From VFJL01 sp043721435 (GTDB taxonomy: Bacteria; Pseudomonadota; Gammaproteobacteria; Burkholderiales; Nitrosomonadaceae): DNA of 16,300 nucleotides. Positions 1 through 6,780 of this stretch are shown here, piece after piece. The stretch lies in contig JAYSQR010000081.1 of assembly GCA_043721435.1 (NCBI GenBank), forward strand, positions 1 to 16,300, read 5' to 3'. How positions within the stretch are numbered: the first letter of the stretch is position 1; each line of letters begins with the position of its first letter. A program made the position numbers and the translations under genes. Below the pieces are notes generated by a model. The model did not search any database. It worked only from the letters and a program-made list of their open reading frames with translations, and was not told the origin of the DNA.

Positions 1-32
1 GCGGTGAAAATACGACGAGGGATACGTTTCAT
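1..32 (-). CDS. 5' end of a probable insertion-sequence transposase (OrfA-like), partial
   Basis: Read on the minus strand, an ATG at 32-30 is preceded at five bases by AGGAG and opens a frame MKRIPRRIFT that runs off the left edge. Short basic starts of the form R-R-x-F/Y-T followed by an EF(K/R) helix-turn-helix are typical of OrfA transposases of the IS3 family. Only ten residues are visible, so the family is an inference from resemblance. The context supports it: the adjacent recombinase gene is abruptly truncated just upstream of this start, as expected if an IS had landed in it. It could instead be the start of an unrelated small gene. Confidence 0.45.
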   Translation of the reverse strand, partial: MKRIPRRIFT

Positions 33-97
33 GGATTCTCCTAACAAGTTGATAAAGTAACATCAACTTGCCCGTCCACAAAAGTGGGCCTCGCTCA
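1..97 (-). mobile_element. Probable terminal segment of an insertion sequence inside the recombinase gene
   Basis: Positions 1-97 contain the presumed transposase start, its ribosome site, and about 65 bases of leader up to the point where recombinase homology begins. Read on the minus strand, the leader would start TGAGCGAGGCCC at 97 and soon contains CACTTTTGTGGAC, an arrangement like the terminal repeats of IS3-type elements (TG...CA ends). The boundary near 97 is inferred: from position 98 rightward the plus-strand frame encodes GKVSLQEKEALL, which fits the recombinase coiled coil, while the frame has two stops at 50-55. The other end and any target duplication lie outside the window. Confidence 0.4.
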
Positions 98-481
98 GGG
101 AAGGTATCGCTACAAGAGAAAGAAGCCCTCCTTGATACTTTATTCAAAGAACAGAAGAGAATCGCTACCGAAATTGAGAAGCTCCATGATCTGTATTCAA
201 GTGGGGCTATCGACAAGAAAGGCTTTGGTGCGAAGTATCACCAATTCGCCGAACGGCAGAATCAGCTAGAGGATGAGATACCTCAAGTCGAGGCTGAGCG
301 AGATGTTCTCAAAATCTCTTTGTTGTCTCAAGATGAAGTGTTCTCAGAAGCCAAGGACTTGTTCAGCCGCTGGCAGACCTTAGGGACCGATGAAAAACGT
401 AGGATCATCGAAACCCTTATCGACCGAATACATATCTTTGAGGACGAAGTAGAAATCAAGTTACTCTACATGCCCACCCTA

Positions 482-509
482 AAGAAGGGGGGTAGTAGCC
501 CCCCTTCTT
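482..509. terminator. Strong GC hairpin near the element end (possible terminator)
   Basis: AAGAAGGGGGG at 482-492 and CCCCCCTTCTT at 499-509 form a perfect 11-bp stem around a TAGTAG loop. It sits just after the conserved part of the recombinase and about 50 bases before the junction with yifB. No U-tract follows on the plus strand, and only TTTA follows on the minus strand. It could act as a bidirectional transcription barrier, or it may only be part of the attachment arm. It is translated in frame as KKGGSSPPSS. Confidence 0.4.
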
Positions 510-539
510 CCTCAACTCCTAGTCTTGGAAGTGGCAACA

Positions 540-580
540 AAAGAGCAACGAATTCTCAGGGATTCATCGCCGCGATCAAC
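540..580. other. Integration junction (att site) of the element in yifB
   Basis: From 557 rightward the sequence (CAGGGATTCATCGCCGCG) is the antisense of the conserved yifB stretch AAMNP plus the first two bases of the expected next cysteine codon (TGC of CPCG). From 556 leftward it no longer fits yifB and belongs to the element. The break therefore falls at or beside the dinucleotide CA/TG at 557-558. That is consistent with the two-base crossover core used by serine integrases. The exact core cannot be fixed without the other junction or an empty site. Confidence 0.55.
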
Positions 581-1602
581 TGGAAGCGGGCGGGAAAATC
601 GGCCTGGCGCGCCGCGCGTGAGATCGTGATGTGACCCGATTCCAGCGGTTCACGTAGCACTTCCAGCACTTTGCGGTCGAACTCCGGCAACTCGTCGAGA
701 AACAATACGCCGTTCATTGCCAGTGAAATTTCGCCGGGGCGCGGGTTGCTGCCGCCGCCTACCAGGGCTACGCCCGAAGCGGTGTGGTGCGGCGCACGGT
801 AAGGGCGGCGTTTCCAGTTGGCGACGTTGAAGCCGCCACTGCTCAGCGATTGCATCGCGGCGGATTCCAGCGCTTCATCTTCGGTCATGGATGGCAGAAT
901 ACCGGGAAAGCACGCCGCCAGCATGGATTTCCCTGTGCCCGGCGGCCCCAGCATCAGCACGCTGTGGCCACCCGCTGCGGCGATTTCCAGGGCGCGCTTG
1001 GCATGCGCCTGGCCTTTCACTTCTTCCAGGCCGGGGTAATCGGCGGCGGCTGCATCGGTTTCCGTCCTGGCAGGATAGAGCTGCAACAGCTCGCGTCCGG
1101 CAAGATGCGCGCAAATCTGCAGCAGCGAGGTTGCCGGGTAAACTTCCGCCTCTTTCACCAAGGCAGCTTCGGCGGCGTTTTGTTGCGGCAACACAAAGCT
1201 GCGGCCCGAGCATGATGCACCGTAAGTCATCGCCAGTGCGCCGCGTATCGGGCGCAATTCTCCGGTCAGAGCCAGTTCACCCGCCCACTCGTATTGAGCG
1301 AGTTTGTCCGAGGGGATTTGTCCGGTCGCGGCGAGTATGCCCAACGCGATCGGCAGATCGAAACGCCCGCTTTCCTTGGGCAGGTCAGCAGGCGCGAGAT
1401 TGACGGTGATGCGCCGGGCAGGGAATTCAAATTGCGCGTTCTGCAGCGCCGCACGCACCCGATCCTTGCTTTCCTTCACCTCCGTTTCCGGCAGTCCGAC
1501 GATGGTGAAGCTCGGCAGACCGTTGGCGATGTGCACTTCCACCGTGACCAGCGGGGACTCCATGCCGGAGATGGCGCGGCTATAGAGAATGGCTAGCGAC
1601 AT
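556..1602 (-). pseudogene. yifB: YifB/ComM family Mg-chelatase-like AAA+ ATPase, 3' end removed by element insertion
   Basis: ComM, the characterised member of the family, is a hexameric branch-migration helicase that aids integration of transforming DNA. The visible 348 residues include the N-terminal ChlI-like domain (about 1-170; start MSLAILYSRAISGME is typical) and the first part of the ATPase domain. Walker A is GPPGTGKS at 219-226 and Walker B is GVLFLDELPEF at 298-308. The frame stops at a TGA directly after AAMNP (344-348). The family normally has about 500 residues and continues CPCG, so the rest of the ATPase domain and the C-terminal domain are missing. The TGA is created by the junction with the recombinase element, and the remainder probably lies on the element's far side. 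The start at 1602 has no good Shine-Dalgarno; the gene lies 56 bases downstream of ubiK and is probably cotranscribed with it. A functional protein is unlikely. Confidence 0.88.
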
Positions 1603-1658
1603 GGGGGGCTATCAGTCCCGGGTTGACATGCCAATGGGCTGGCGTGAATGTAGCCGGG

Positions 1659-1928
1659 TCAATCCACGATCAATTGATCATCTGCTTTTCCTTGTTTCCC
1701 GGCAGCTTCCAGCTCCGCCACCCGTGCTTCCAGCGCAGTCAGTTTCTCGCGTGTGCGTTTCAGCACTTCCTGCTGCACGTCGAATTCCTCGCGCACCACC
1801 AGATCCAGCCGCGCGAAGACCCCGGCCAGCAACACCCGCAGATTCTTCTCTACGTCCTTTACCGGACTCTGCGCCAGTAATTCGTTGACCTTGGTGCCGA
1901 TTTCATCCAATACTTTCTGGTTCAGCAT
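1659..1928 (-). CDS. ubiK: Ubiquinone biosynthesis accessory factor UbiK (YqiC/BMFP family)
   Basis: An 89-residue protein starting MLNQKVLDEIGTKVNELL, with a strongly charged heptad-like C-terminal half (about 50-78) consistent with the trimeric coiled coil of this family. The gene product in enterobacteria (YqiC) is known to assist aerobic ubiquinone synthesis together with UbiJ, probably bringing lipid intermediates to the Ubi enzyme complex. A near-ideal ribosome site (GGAGGAAATC before the ATG) supports the start. It sits directly upstream of yifB on the same strand, an arrangement common in betaproteobacteria. A second ubiquinone gene, ubiH, lies 3.5 kb away on the opposite strand. The family assignment is by recognition of sequence character and context. 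Confidence 0.85.
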   Translation of the reverse strand: MLNQKVLDEIGTKVNELLAQSPVKDVEKNLRVLLAGVFARLDLVVREEFDVQQEVLKRTREKLTALEARVAELEAAGKQGKADDQLIVD

Positions 1929-1953
1929 GATTTCCTCCGTGATTTCTGCTCCG

Positions 1954-1969
1954 TCACCCGGCCGGGTGA
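1954..1969. promoter_or_regulatory. Perfect 16-bp palindrome in the ubiK/amgK divergent region
   Basis: TCACCCGG at 1954-1961 is followed directly by its exact reverse complement CCGGGTGA. The palindrome lies 26 bases upstream of the ubiK start codon and about 60 bases upstream of amgK, within the 102-bp gap between the two divergent genes. It could be an operator for a dimeric regulator or a hairpin in the ubiK leader. No regulator can be named from the sequence. Confidence 0.4.
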
Positions 1970-1984
1970 AGAGTGATGCTTGCG

Positions 1985-1993
1985 TGATAAAAT
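1985..1993 (+). promoter_or_regulatory. Possible -10 element for amgK
   Basis: TGATAAAAT resembles an extended -10 box about 40 bases before the proposed amgK ATG. No convincing -35 hexamer is found at 16-18 bases upstream, where the palindrome ends. This is a weak prediction. Confidence 0.22.
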
Positions 1994-2030
1994 CTCATAC
2001 TTCTGGCAATTAGGCAATCGTGGATTGGTT

Positions 2031-3044
2031 ATGGAACATTTGCAACGCCTGCAGTTTCTGGAAAGCTGGCTCAAAACGCAGTTTCCAGGCAAATCCTTCA
2101 CGCTGTCACCGGCCTCCACCGATGCAAGCTTCCGCCGCTATTTTCGTGCGACTTTCAGTGACGGGACACTGATCATAATGGATGCGCCGCCGCAGCAGGA
2201 GGATTGCACCCATTTTCTGAGTATAGCCAAAACTTTTGCTATGGCAGCCGTGCATGTGCCCGAAGTGCTGGCGCAGAATCTGGCGCAGGGATTTCTGCTG
2301 CTCTCCGATCTTGGCAACACCACCTATCTGCAAGCACTGACTGACGATCCGGGCAGCGCCGATCAACTGTATTGCGACGCAGTGGATGCACTCATCAACA
2401 TCCAGTTGGCAAGCCATCCAAGTGTGTTACCGGATTATGACGCAGCGCTGTTGCTGAGAGAATTAAATCTGTTTCCGGACTGGTATGTTGCCAAACATTT
2501 GCAGATAGTGCTGAGCGCAGACCGGAAAGCGGAGCTGGCCGCAGTTTTTACCCGAATTCTGCAAAACAATCTGGCCCAGCCCCGCGTGTTCGTGCACCGC
2601 GACTATCATTCACGCAACCTGATGGTCACGCTTCCCAACCCCGGCATCCTGGATTTTCAGGATGCAGTTTATGGTCCGATTACTTACGATCTGGTTTCGT
2701 TGTTCAAGGATGCCTACATCCGCTGGGATGAGGAGCGCGTACTGGACTGGTTGATACGCTATTGGGAGAAGGCAAAAAAAGCGGGACTACCAGTGGCTGG
2801 CGATTTTGCCGAGTTCTACCACGATTTCGAGTGGATGGGCGTGCAGCGCCACATCAAAGTGCTAGGCATTTTCGCACGTCTGGCTCACCGCGACGGCAAG
2901 GATAGCTACCTCGGAGACATGCCGCTGGTCATGGATTATTTGCGCAAGGCTTGCAAGCGATACCGCGAACTTAATCCGCTGCTGTTGCTGCTGGATGCGC
3001 TGGCAGAAGACAAACCGGATGCAACAATTGGCTATTCTTTCTAA
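2031..3044 (+). CDS. amgK: AmgK, anomeric MurNAc/GlcNAc kinase
   Basis: This cytoplasmic sugar kinase phosphorylates MurNAc (and GlcNAc) at the anomeric carbon, giving MurNAc alpha-1-phosphate in the peptidoglycan recycling route that bypasses de novo UDP-MurNAc synthesis. The 337-residue protein has the aminoglycoside-phosphotransferase fold signatures: the catalytic loop HRDYHSRN at 189-196 and the metal-binding DFQDA at 208-212. SPASTDASFRRYFR (27-40) is the typical N-terminal nucleotide-loop region. The frame is open further upstream to a TTG at 1980. I chose the ATG at 2031 because family members begin close to this point, although its ribosome site is poor. The gene overlaps murU, its pathway partner. 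Confidence 0.88.
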   Translation: MEHLQRLQFLESWLKTQFPGKSFTLSPASTDASFRRYFRATFSDGTLIIMDAPPQQEDCTHFLSIAKTFAMAAVHVPEVLAQNLAQGFLLLSDLGNTTYLQALTDDPGSADQLYCDAVDALINIQLASHPSVLPDYDAALLLRELNLFPDWYVAKHLQIVLSADRKAELAAVFTRILQNNLAQPRVFVHRDYHSRNLMVTLPNPGILDFQDAVYGPITYDLVSLFKDAYIRWDEERVLDWLIRYWEKAKKAGLPVAGDFAEFYHDFEWMGVQRHIKVLGIFARLAHRDGKDSYLGDMPLVMDYLRKACKRYRELNPLLLLLDALAEDKPDATIGYSF

Positions 3045-3768
3045 AGACGCGCCATTCAAGGCGATGATACTAGCCGCCGGACGCGGCGAGCGCATGCGTC
3101 CGCTGACCGACACACTGCCGAAGCCGCTGCTGCAGGCCGGTGATAATTCGCTGATCGAATATCATCTGGAAAATCTTGCGTGCGCGGGATTTGTCGAAGT
3201 TGTCATCAACCACTCCCATCTGGGACAGATGATAGAGGCCGCATTAGGTGGCGGTGAGCGCTACGGTGTCAGCATCCGTTATTCGCATGAGCCGACGGCA
3301 CTGGAAACCGCGGGGGGCATTGCCCAGGCATTGCCGTTGTTGCGAGATGGGTCGGCAAATGGGGTAGATGAGCAGCCATTCCTGGTAATCAACGCCGACA
3401 TTTATTGCGAGTTTGATTTTGCCAAACTGCTGCCGGTTCTGCGGCGCATGCAGGCGAACCCTGAAAAGGCTCTTGCACATCTAGTGCTGGTGGACAACCC
3501 GGCACATCATGCCGCTGGTGACTTCGTGCTTGATTCCGGCAGCGTGGCATTGACAGGGAAAGATAAGCTCACTTTCAGCGGGATCGGCGTTTACCAGCCG
3601 CAGCTTTTCAGGGAGGTGGTACCCGGTGCGGCGGCGAAACTCGCGCCGCTGCTGTACCAGTCAATTGCGCTGGGAAAAATCAGCGGCGAGTATTATCCGG
3701 GGTTATGGATGGATGTGGGCACGCCGGAACGTCTGCGACTGCTCGATGCCCGGCTCAAGAGTGGCTGA
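3019..3768 (+). CDS. murU: MurU, MurNAc alpha-1-phosphate uridylyltransferase
   Basis: A nucleotidyltransferase that uses UTP to turn the AmgK product into UDP-MurNAc. In Pseudomonas the AmgK-MurU route is known to lower dependence on MurA and so raise intrinsic fosfomycin resistance. The signature LAAGRGERMRPLT lies at 18-30 and PKPLL at 34-38. INADIYCEFDF (124-134) carries the metal-binding aspartate, and WMDVGTPERL near the C-terminus is typical. About 249 residues agrees with the family. The start is uncertain: the ATG at 3019 (26 bases inside amgK) is preferred, with 2995 and 3064 as alternatives. The 3064 codon lies immediately before ILAAG and would leave almost no N-terminal residue before the strand. 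Confidence 0.87.
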   Translation: MQQLAILSKDAPFKAMILAAGRGERMRPLTDTLPKPLLQAGDNSLIEYHLENLACAGFVEVVINHSHLGQMIEAALGGGERYGVSIRYSHEPTALETAGGIAQALPLLRDGSANGVDEQPFLVINADIYCEFDFAKLLPVLRRMQANPEKALAHLVLVDNPAHHAAGDFVLDSGSVALTGKDKLTFSGIGVYQPQLFREVVPGAAAKLAPLLYQSIALGKISGEYYPGLWMDVGTPERLRLLDARLKSG

Positions 3769-3821
3769 AGCGATGCGGCCTGCTTTGCTTTATCCGGCAA
3801 ATCCTGTGAGAATCCCTCTTC

Positions 3822-5141
3822 ATGATCCCGATTAAATCTTTCAGCGAACGCCGCCGGCGTCTGGCCGCACAGATGCAGCAAGGGGTGGCGATTGTTCCCG
3901 CTTCGCCGGAGCGGGTGCGCAGCCGGGACGCGCATTATCCCTATCGTTTCGACAGCTACTTCTATTATCTGACAGGTTTCGGCGAACCGGAGGCGCTGCT
4001 GGTACTGGTAGCGGGAACCGCTGGGAGTGAACCTAAGCAGATTCTGTTTTGCCGCGACAAGGATATGGAGCGCGAAATCTGGGACGGATTCCGCCATGGC
4101 CCTGAGGCTGCACGCGCGGCATTCGGTTTCGATGAGGCTTATTCCATTTCCCGGCTGGACGAGATGCTGCCCAAGTTACTCGCAGACCAGCCTGCGGTAT
4201 ATTGTGCATTGGGGCAGGATGCAGCTTGGGATGCGCGCGTGACCGGCTGGATCAACCAAGTGCGGGAACAGGCGCGCAGCGGTGTCACTGCGCCGGCTGC
4301 AATTCATGACATTCGCCTGCTGCTGGATGAGATGCGTTTGTTCAAAAGTACAGAAGAGCTGCAAATCATGCGCCGCGCAGCGGAAATTTCGACCGGTGCC
4401 CACCGCCGGGCGATGCGCGCAACCCGGGCCGGATTGCATGAGCACGAAGTAGAGGCAGAACTGCTGCACGAATTCCGCCGTCATGGCGCGCAGGCACCCG
4501 CCTACACGCCCATCGTTGCGGGTGGCGCCAACGCCTGTGTGCTGCACTATATTGATAATAGCGCAGAGCTGAAATCCGGCGACCTGCTGTTGATTGACGC
4601 CGGCTGCGAACTGGACGGCTATGCTGCTGACATCACGCGCACGTTTCCGGTGAACGGAAAATTCAGCCCGGCGCAAAAGGATATCTACCAGCTGGTGCTG
4701 GCGGCGCAAGCGGCAGCGATCACCGCAGTGCGGCCAGGCAGCCCGTGGAATGCGCCGCACGAGGCGGCGCTGCGGGTGTTGGCCCAAGGTTTCATCGATC
4801 TGGGATTGTGTCAGGGCAGCGTGGACGCGGTCATCCAGTCGGAAGATTACAAGCGTTTTTACATGCACCGTACTGGCCATTGGCTGGGGCTGGATGTGCA
4901 CGATGCGGGCGAATACAAACTTAACGGTGATTGGCGCGCATTGCAGCCGGGCATGACGCTGACGGTGGAACCGGGTTGCTACCTGCGGCCGGCGGATAAC
5001 GTGCCGGAGCATTTCTGGAATATCGGTGTGCGTATCGAAGACGATGTGGCGGTAACGGAGAGCGGATGTGAAGTATTGACGGCGGCTGCACCCAAGACAG
5101 TAGCGGAGATTGAACAGTTGATGCAGGGATGCCATGGATGA
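3822..5141 (+). CDS. pepP: Xaa-Pro aminopeptidase (aminopeptidase P)
   Basis: A cytoplasmic dimanganese peptidase of the M24 'pita-bread' fold that removes an N-terminal residue preceding proline. The 439-residue product has the N-terminal aminopeptidase-P domain (about 5-135, including YPYRFDSYFYYLTGF) and a C-terminal catalytic domain. All five metal ligands are visible: D259 in LLLIDAG, D270 in AADITRTF, H353 in HRTGHWLGL, E383 in TVEPGCYL and E406 in GVRIEDD. These positions are almost the same as in the E. coli enzyme. It follows murU after a 53-base gap. Adjacency to ubiH recalls the pepP-ubiH pair of enterobacteria. The Shine-Dalgarno before the ATG is weak. Confidence 0.93.
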   Translation: MIPIKSFSERRRRLAAQMQQGVAIVPASPERVRSRDAHYPYRFDSYFYYLTGFGEPEALLVLVAGTAGSEPKQILFCRDKDMEREIWDGFRHGPEAARAAFGFDEAYSISRLDEMLPKLLADQPAVYCALGQDAAWDARVTGWINQVREQARSGVTAPAAIHDIRLLLDEMRLFKSTEELQIMRRAAEISTGAHRRAMRATRAGLHEHEVEAELLHEFRRHGAQAPAYTPIVAGGANACVLHYIDNSAELKSGDLLLIDAGCELDGYAADITRTFPVNGKFSPAQKDIYQLVLAAQAAAITAVRPGSPWNAPHEAALRVLAQGFIDLGLCQGSVDAVIQSEDYKRFYMHRTGHWLGLDVHDAGEYKLNGDWRALQPGMTLTVEPGCYLRPADNVPEHFWNIGVRIEDDVAVTESGCEVLTAAAPKTVAEIEQLMQGCHG

Positions 5142-5466
5142 CAATGGGAAAATAATCATCAGACATATATCCCGGCATGCGAACACGGGCGCTGCAGAAG
5201 AGCAGATCGTGCACATTTCTCCTGTTCGCCGTTGGATGTTTTATCTGGCCCTGATTCCCGGAATCATCATCCTGGCAGTTCTGGGGATGTTCTTTTTTGC
5301 CGTTTTCCTTGGTTTATTCGCAATCGTTGCTGCCGGTTTCTGGTTCCGGCTTTGGTGGCTGCGGCGGAAATTGCACCAATCCATGGCGGCCGCAGAGGGT
5401 GAATATCAGATAATTGAGGATGCGGAAATTATAGAAACAACGACTGACAAGACAGAGGGTAAATGA
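5134..5466 (+). CDS. Small membrane protein of unknown function
   Basis: A 110-residue protein not recognised by name. Residues about 33-72 are strongly hydrophobic, with a proline/glycine near the middle (ALIPGIIILAVLGMFFFAVF), and are best read as two membrane helices or a hairpin. They are flanked by VRRW and by a basic RLWWLRRK stretch. The N-terminal 30 residues are polar. The C-terminal tail is acidic (EYQIIEDAEIIETTTDK). The start overlaps the pepP stop by eight bases (ATGGATGA) and has AGGGA five bases upstream. The stop overlaps the region that supplies the ribosome site for ubiH. It is therefore very probably translated in a coupled pepP-orf-ubiH unit. A role in anchoring or assisting the ubiquinone enzymes is conceivable but only from position. 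Confidence 0.75.
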   Translation: MDDNGKIIIRHISRHANTGAAEEQIVHISPVRRWMFYLALIPGIIILAVLGMFFFAVFLGLFAIVAAGFWFRLWWLRRKLHQSMAAAEGEYQIIEDAEIIETTTDKTEGK

Positions 5467-5467
5467 A

Positions 5468-6658
5468 TTGAACGCAAAGGTACTTAAACATACGATGACG
5501 CGCGATCATTACGACCTCATCATCATTGGCGGCGGTCCGGTAGGCATGGCGCTGGCACTGGCATTGCGCGGCAGTGGTGTGGCAGCGCTGCTGCTGGAGG
5601 CGCGCGGGATACCGGAAAAAACCGAAGATATGCGTCCCTTGGCCCTGTCTCACGGCAGTCGCCTGATCCTGCAGCGTCTGGGCGTGTGGCAGGCGCTGCC
5701 GGCAGTCACCCCCATTACAACCATACATGTTTCCAATCGTGGTGGTTTTGGCCGTACCGTATTGACCGCCGGCGATGTCGGGGTGCCGGCCTTGGGCTAT
5801 GTAGTGAATCACCATGATGTGTTCCGGGCGATGCACGAGGCGCTGCAGGGTTGTGGCGTCGATTATCTGGATGGCGCCCAGGTGACACGGTTGGAAACAA
5901 GCACCGAACAGGGGCAAGTCGAGTTTCAGCATGGCGGCGTGACAAAACTGGCAACCGCAAAGCTGCTGGTGCTGGCTGACGGCGGCCGCCTCAGCGGGCA
6001 AGTCGAAGGGGTGACCCAGCACGTACATGAATACCATCAATGGGCAGTGGTTGCGCGCATCAAGACTGCGCTCCCTCAATGCGGCGTGGCTTACGAGCGC
6101 TTCACTCCCGATGGCCCGGTGGCGCTATTGCCGTTGGGCGAGTATTTTGCGCTGGTGTGGACTGTTTCTCCAGTAGCGGCACAGGAGATTCTCGGCCTGG
6201 ACGACGCGGCATTTCTCGCCCGATTGCATGATCACTTCGGTGATCGCCTCGGCAATTTTGTTGATGCTAGCAAACGTTCGGGTTTCCCGCTTGCGCTCAA
6301 ATACGCCGATCCTGTGACGGCGCAACGCATCGCATTGGTGGGCAACGCGGCGCAAACCTTGCACCCGGTTGCGGGGCAGGGTTTCAATCTGGGGTTGCGC
6401 GATGCCTGGGAACTGGCCGATGAGGTCGTTGCGTCAGTGGTTGAGGTCGGTATCCCCGCAATGCTGGCAAGATACCGCCACAAGCGCCAGATGGACAGCG
6501 GAGCAGGGCGGGTGTTCACCGATTCTCTGGTGAAAGTCTTTTCCAATGACGCTCCTGTGTTGCGCAGCATGCGCAGTCTGGGATTGAGCGCGCTCGATTG
6601 TCTGCCGCCGGTCAAGCGTTTCGTCGCACGTCGCATGATGTTCGGTGTAAGGGGTTAG
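5468..6658 (+). CDS. ubiH: UbiH-type FAD-dependent ubiquinone biosynthesis hydroxylase
   Basis: A flavoprotein monooxygenase of the UbiH/UbiF/VisC family; UbiH hydroxylates the polyprenyl-methoxyphenol ring during aerobic ubiquinone synthesis. The N-terminal dinucleotide fold DLIIIGGGPVGMALALA is at 16-32, with E44 closing the ADP-ribose site (LLLEARG). The second FAD motif is LVGNAAQTLHPVAGQGFN at 290-307; the GNAAQTLHP form, in place of GDAAH, is characteristic of UbiH. The length of 396 residues is normal. Two starts are possible: TTG at 5468, which has GAGGG at good spacing, and ATG at 5495, which lacks a nearby Shine-Dalgarno. I kept the TTG. Specificity within the family (UbiH, UbiI or UbiM) cannot be proven by eye. 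Confidence 0.88.
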   Translation: MNAKVLKHTMTRDHYDLIIIGGGPVGMALALALRGSGVAALLLEARGIPEKTEDMRPLALSHGSRLILQRLGVWQALPAVTPITTIHVSNRGGFGRTVLTAGDVGVPALGYVVNHHDVFRAMHEALQGCGVDYLDGAQVTRLETSTEQGQVEFQHGGVTKLATAKLLVLADGGRLSGQVEGVTQHVHEYHQWAVVARIKTALPQCGVAYERFTPDGPVALLPLGEYFALVWTVSPVAAQEILGLDDAAFLARLHDHFGDRLGNFVDASKRSGFPLALKYADPVTAQRIALVGNAAQTLHPVAGQGFNLGLRDAWELADEVVASVVEVGIPAMLARYRHKRQMDSGAGRVFTDSLVKVFSNDAPVLRSMRSLGLSALDCLPPVKRFVARRMMFGVRG

Positions 6659-6758
6659 CCATTATTTCCGGATTCCCGCAATAATTTCTTTCACTGTAAT
6701 CGTCATGGGTTTAGAATTGCACCCCTTCTGCTCCTGTTTCACTCTATTGCGCTTACCT

Positions 6759-6764
6759 TACAAT
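6759..6764 (+). promoter_or_regulatory. Possible -10 element for the dusB-fis operon
   Basis: TACAAT lies 16 bases before the dusB ATG in the 122-base gap after ubiH. A -35 match is poor (TTTCAC at 16 bases). If used, the leader would be only about ten bases, and no Shine-Dalgarno is seen before the ATG, so translation could be nearly leaderless. The prediction is weak. Confidence 0.22.
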
Positions 6765-6780
6765 TTGACGAACCAGAACC

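Larger units (their letters stand above)
98..634 (+). pseudogene. Large serine recombinase, C-terminal fragment
   Basis: This is the C-terminal portion of a large serine recombinase/integrase, the enzyme that integrates and excises an element at att sites. The frame stays open from 56 to 634. Residues encoded from 98 onward form a charged coiled coil (LQEKEALLDTLFKEQKRI) followed by segments typical of the family: FGAKYHQFAERQNQLEDEIP, then LFSRWQTLGTDEKRRIIETL, then EVEIKLLYMP near 450-475. The resolvase catalytic domain with its N-terminal serine, the recombinase domain and the zinc ribbon are absent, and stops at 50-55 block any extension. The likely cause is the insertion sequence to the left. 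The last 25 or so residues are not recombinase sequence: they are translated from the antisense strand of yifB past the integration junction. The fragment should be inactive unless the missing part acts in trans. Confidence 0.8.

Noticed and set aside
784..1602. Several open frames of 60-170 codons on the plus strand opposite yifB
   Set aside because: They lie antisense to a clearly recognisable YifB coding region with high GC, and their translations have low-complexity Arg/Ala/Pro composition with no family signature.
4176..5216. A 346-codon minus-strand frame opposite pepP
   Set aside because: PepP on the plus strand has all five metal ligands; the opposite frame has no recognisable domain and is a shadow of high-GC codon use.
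6661..6690. ATTATT/AATAAT inverted repeat after ubiH as a terminator
   Set aside because: The stem is purely A/T, the loop is 13 bases and the T-run is broken, so it is too weak.
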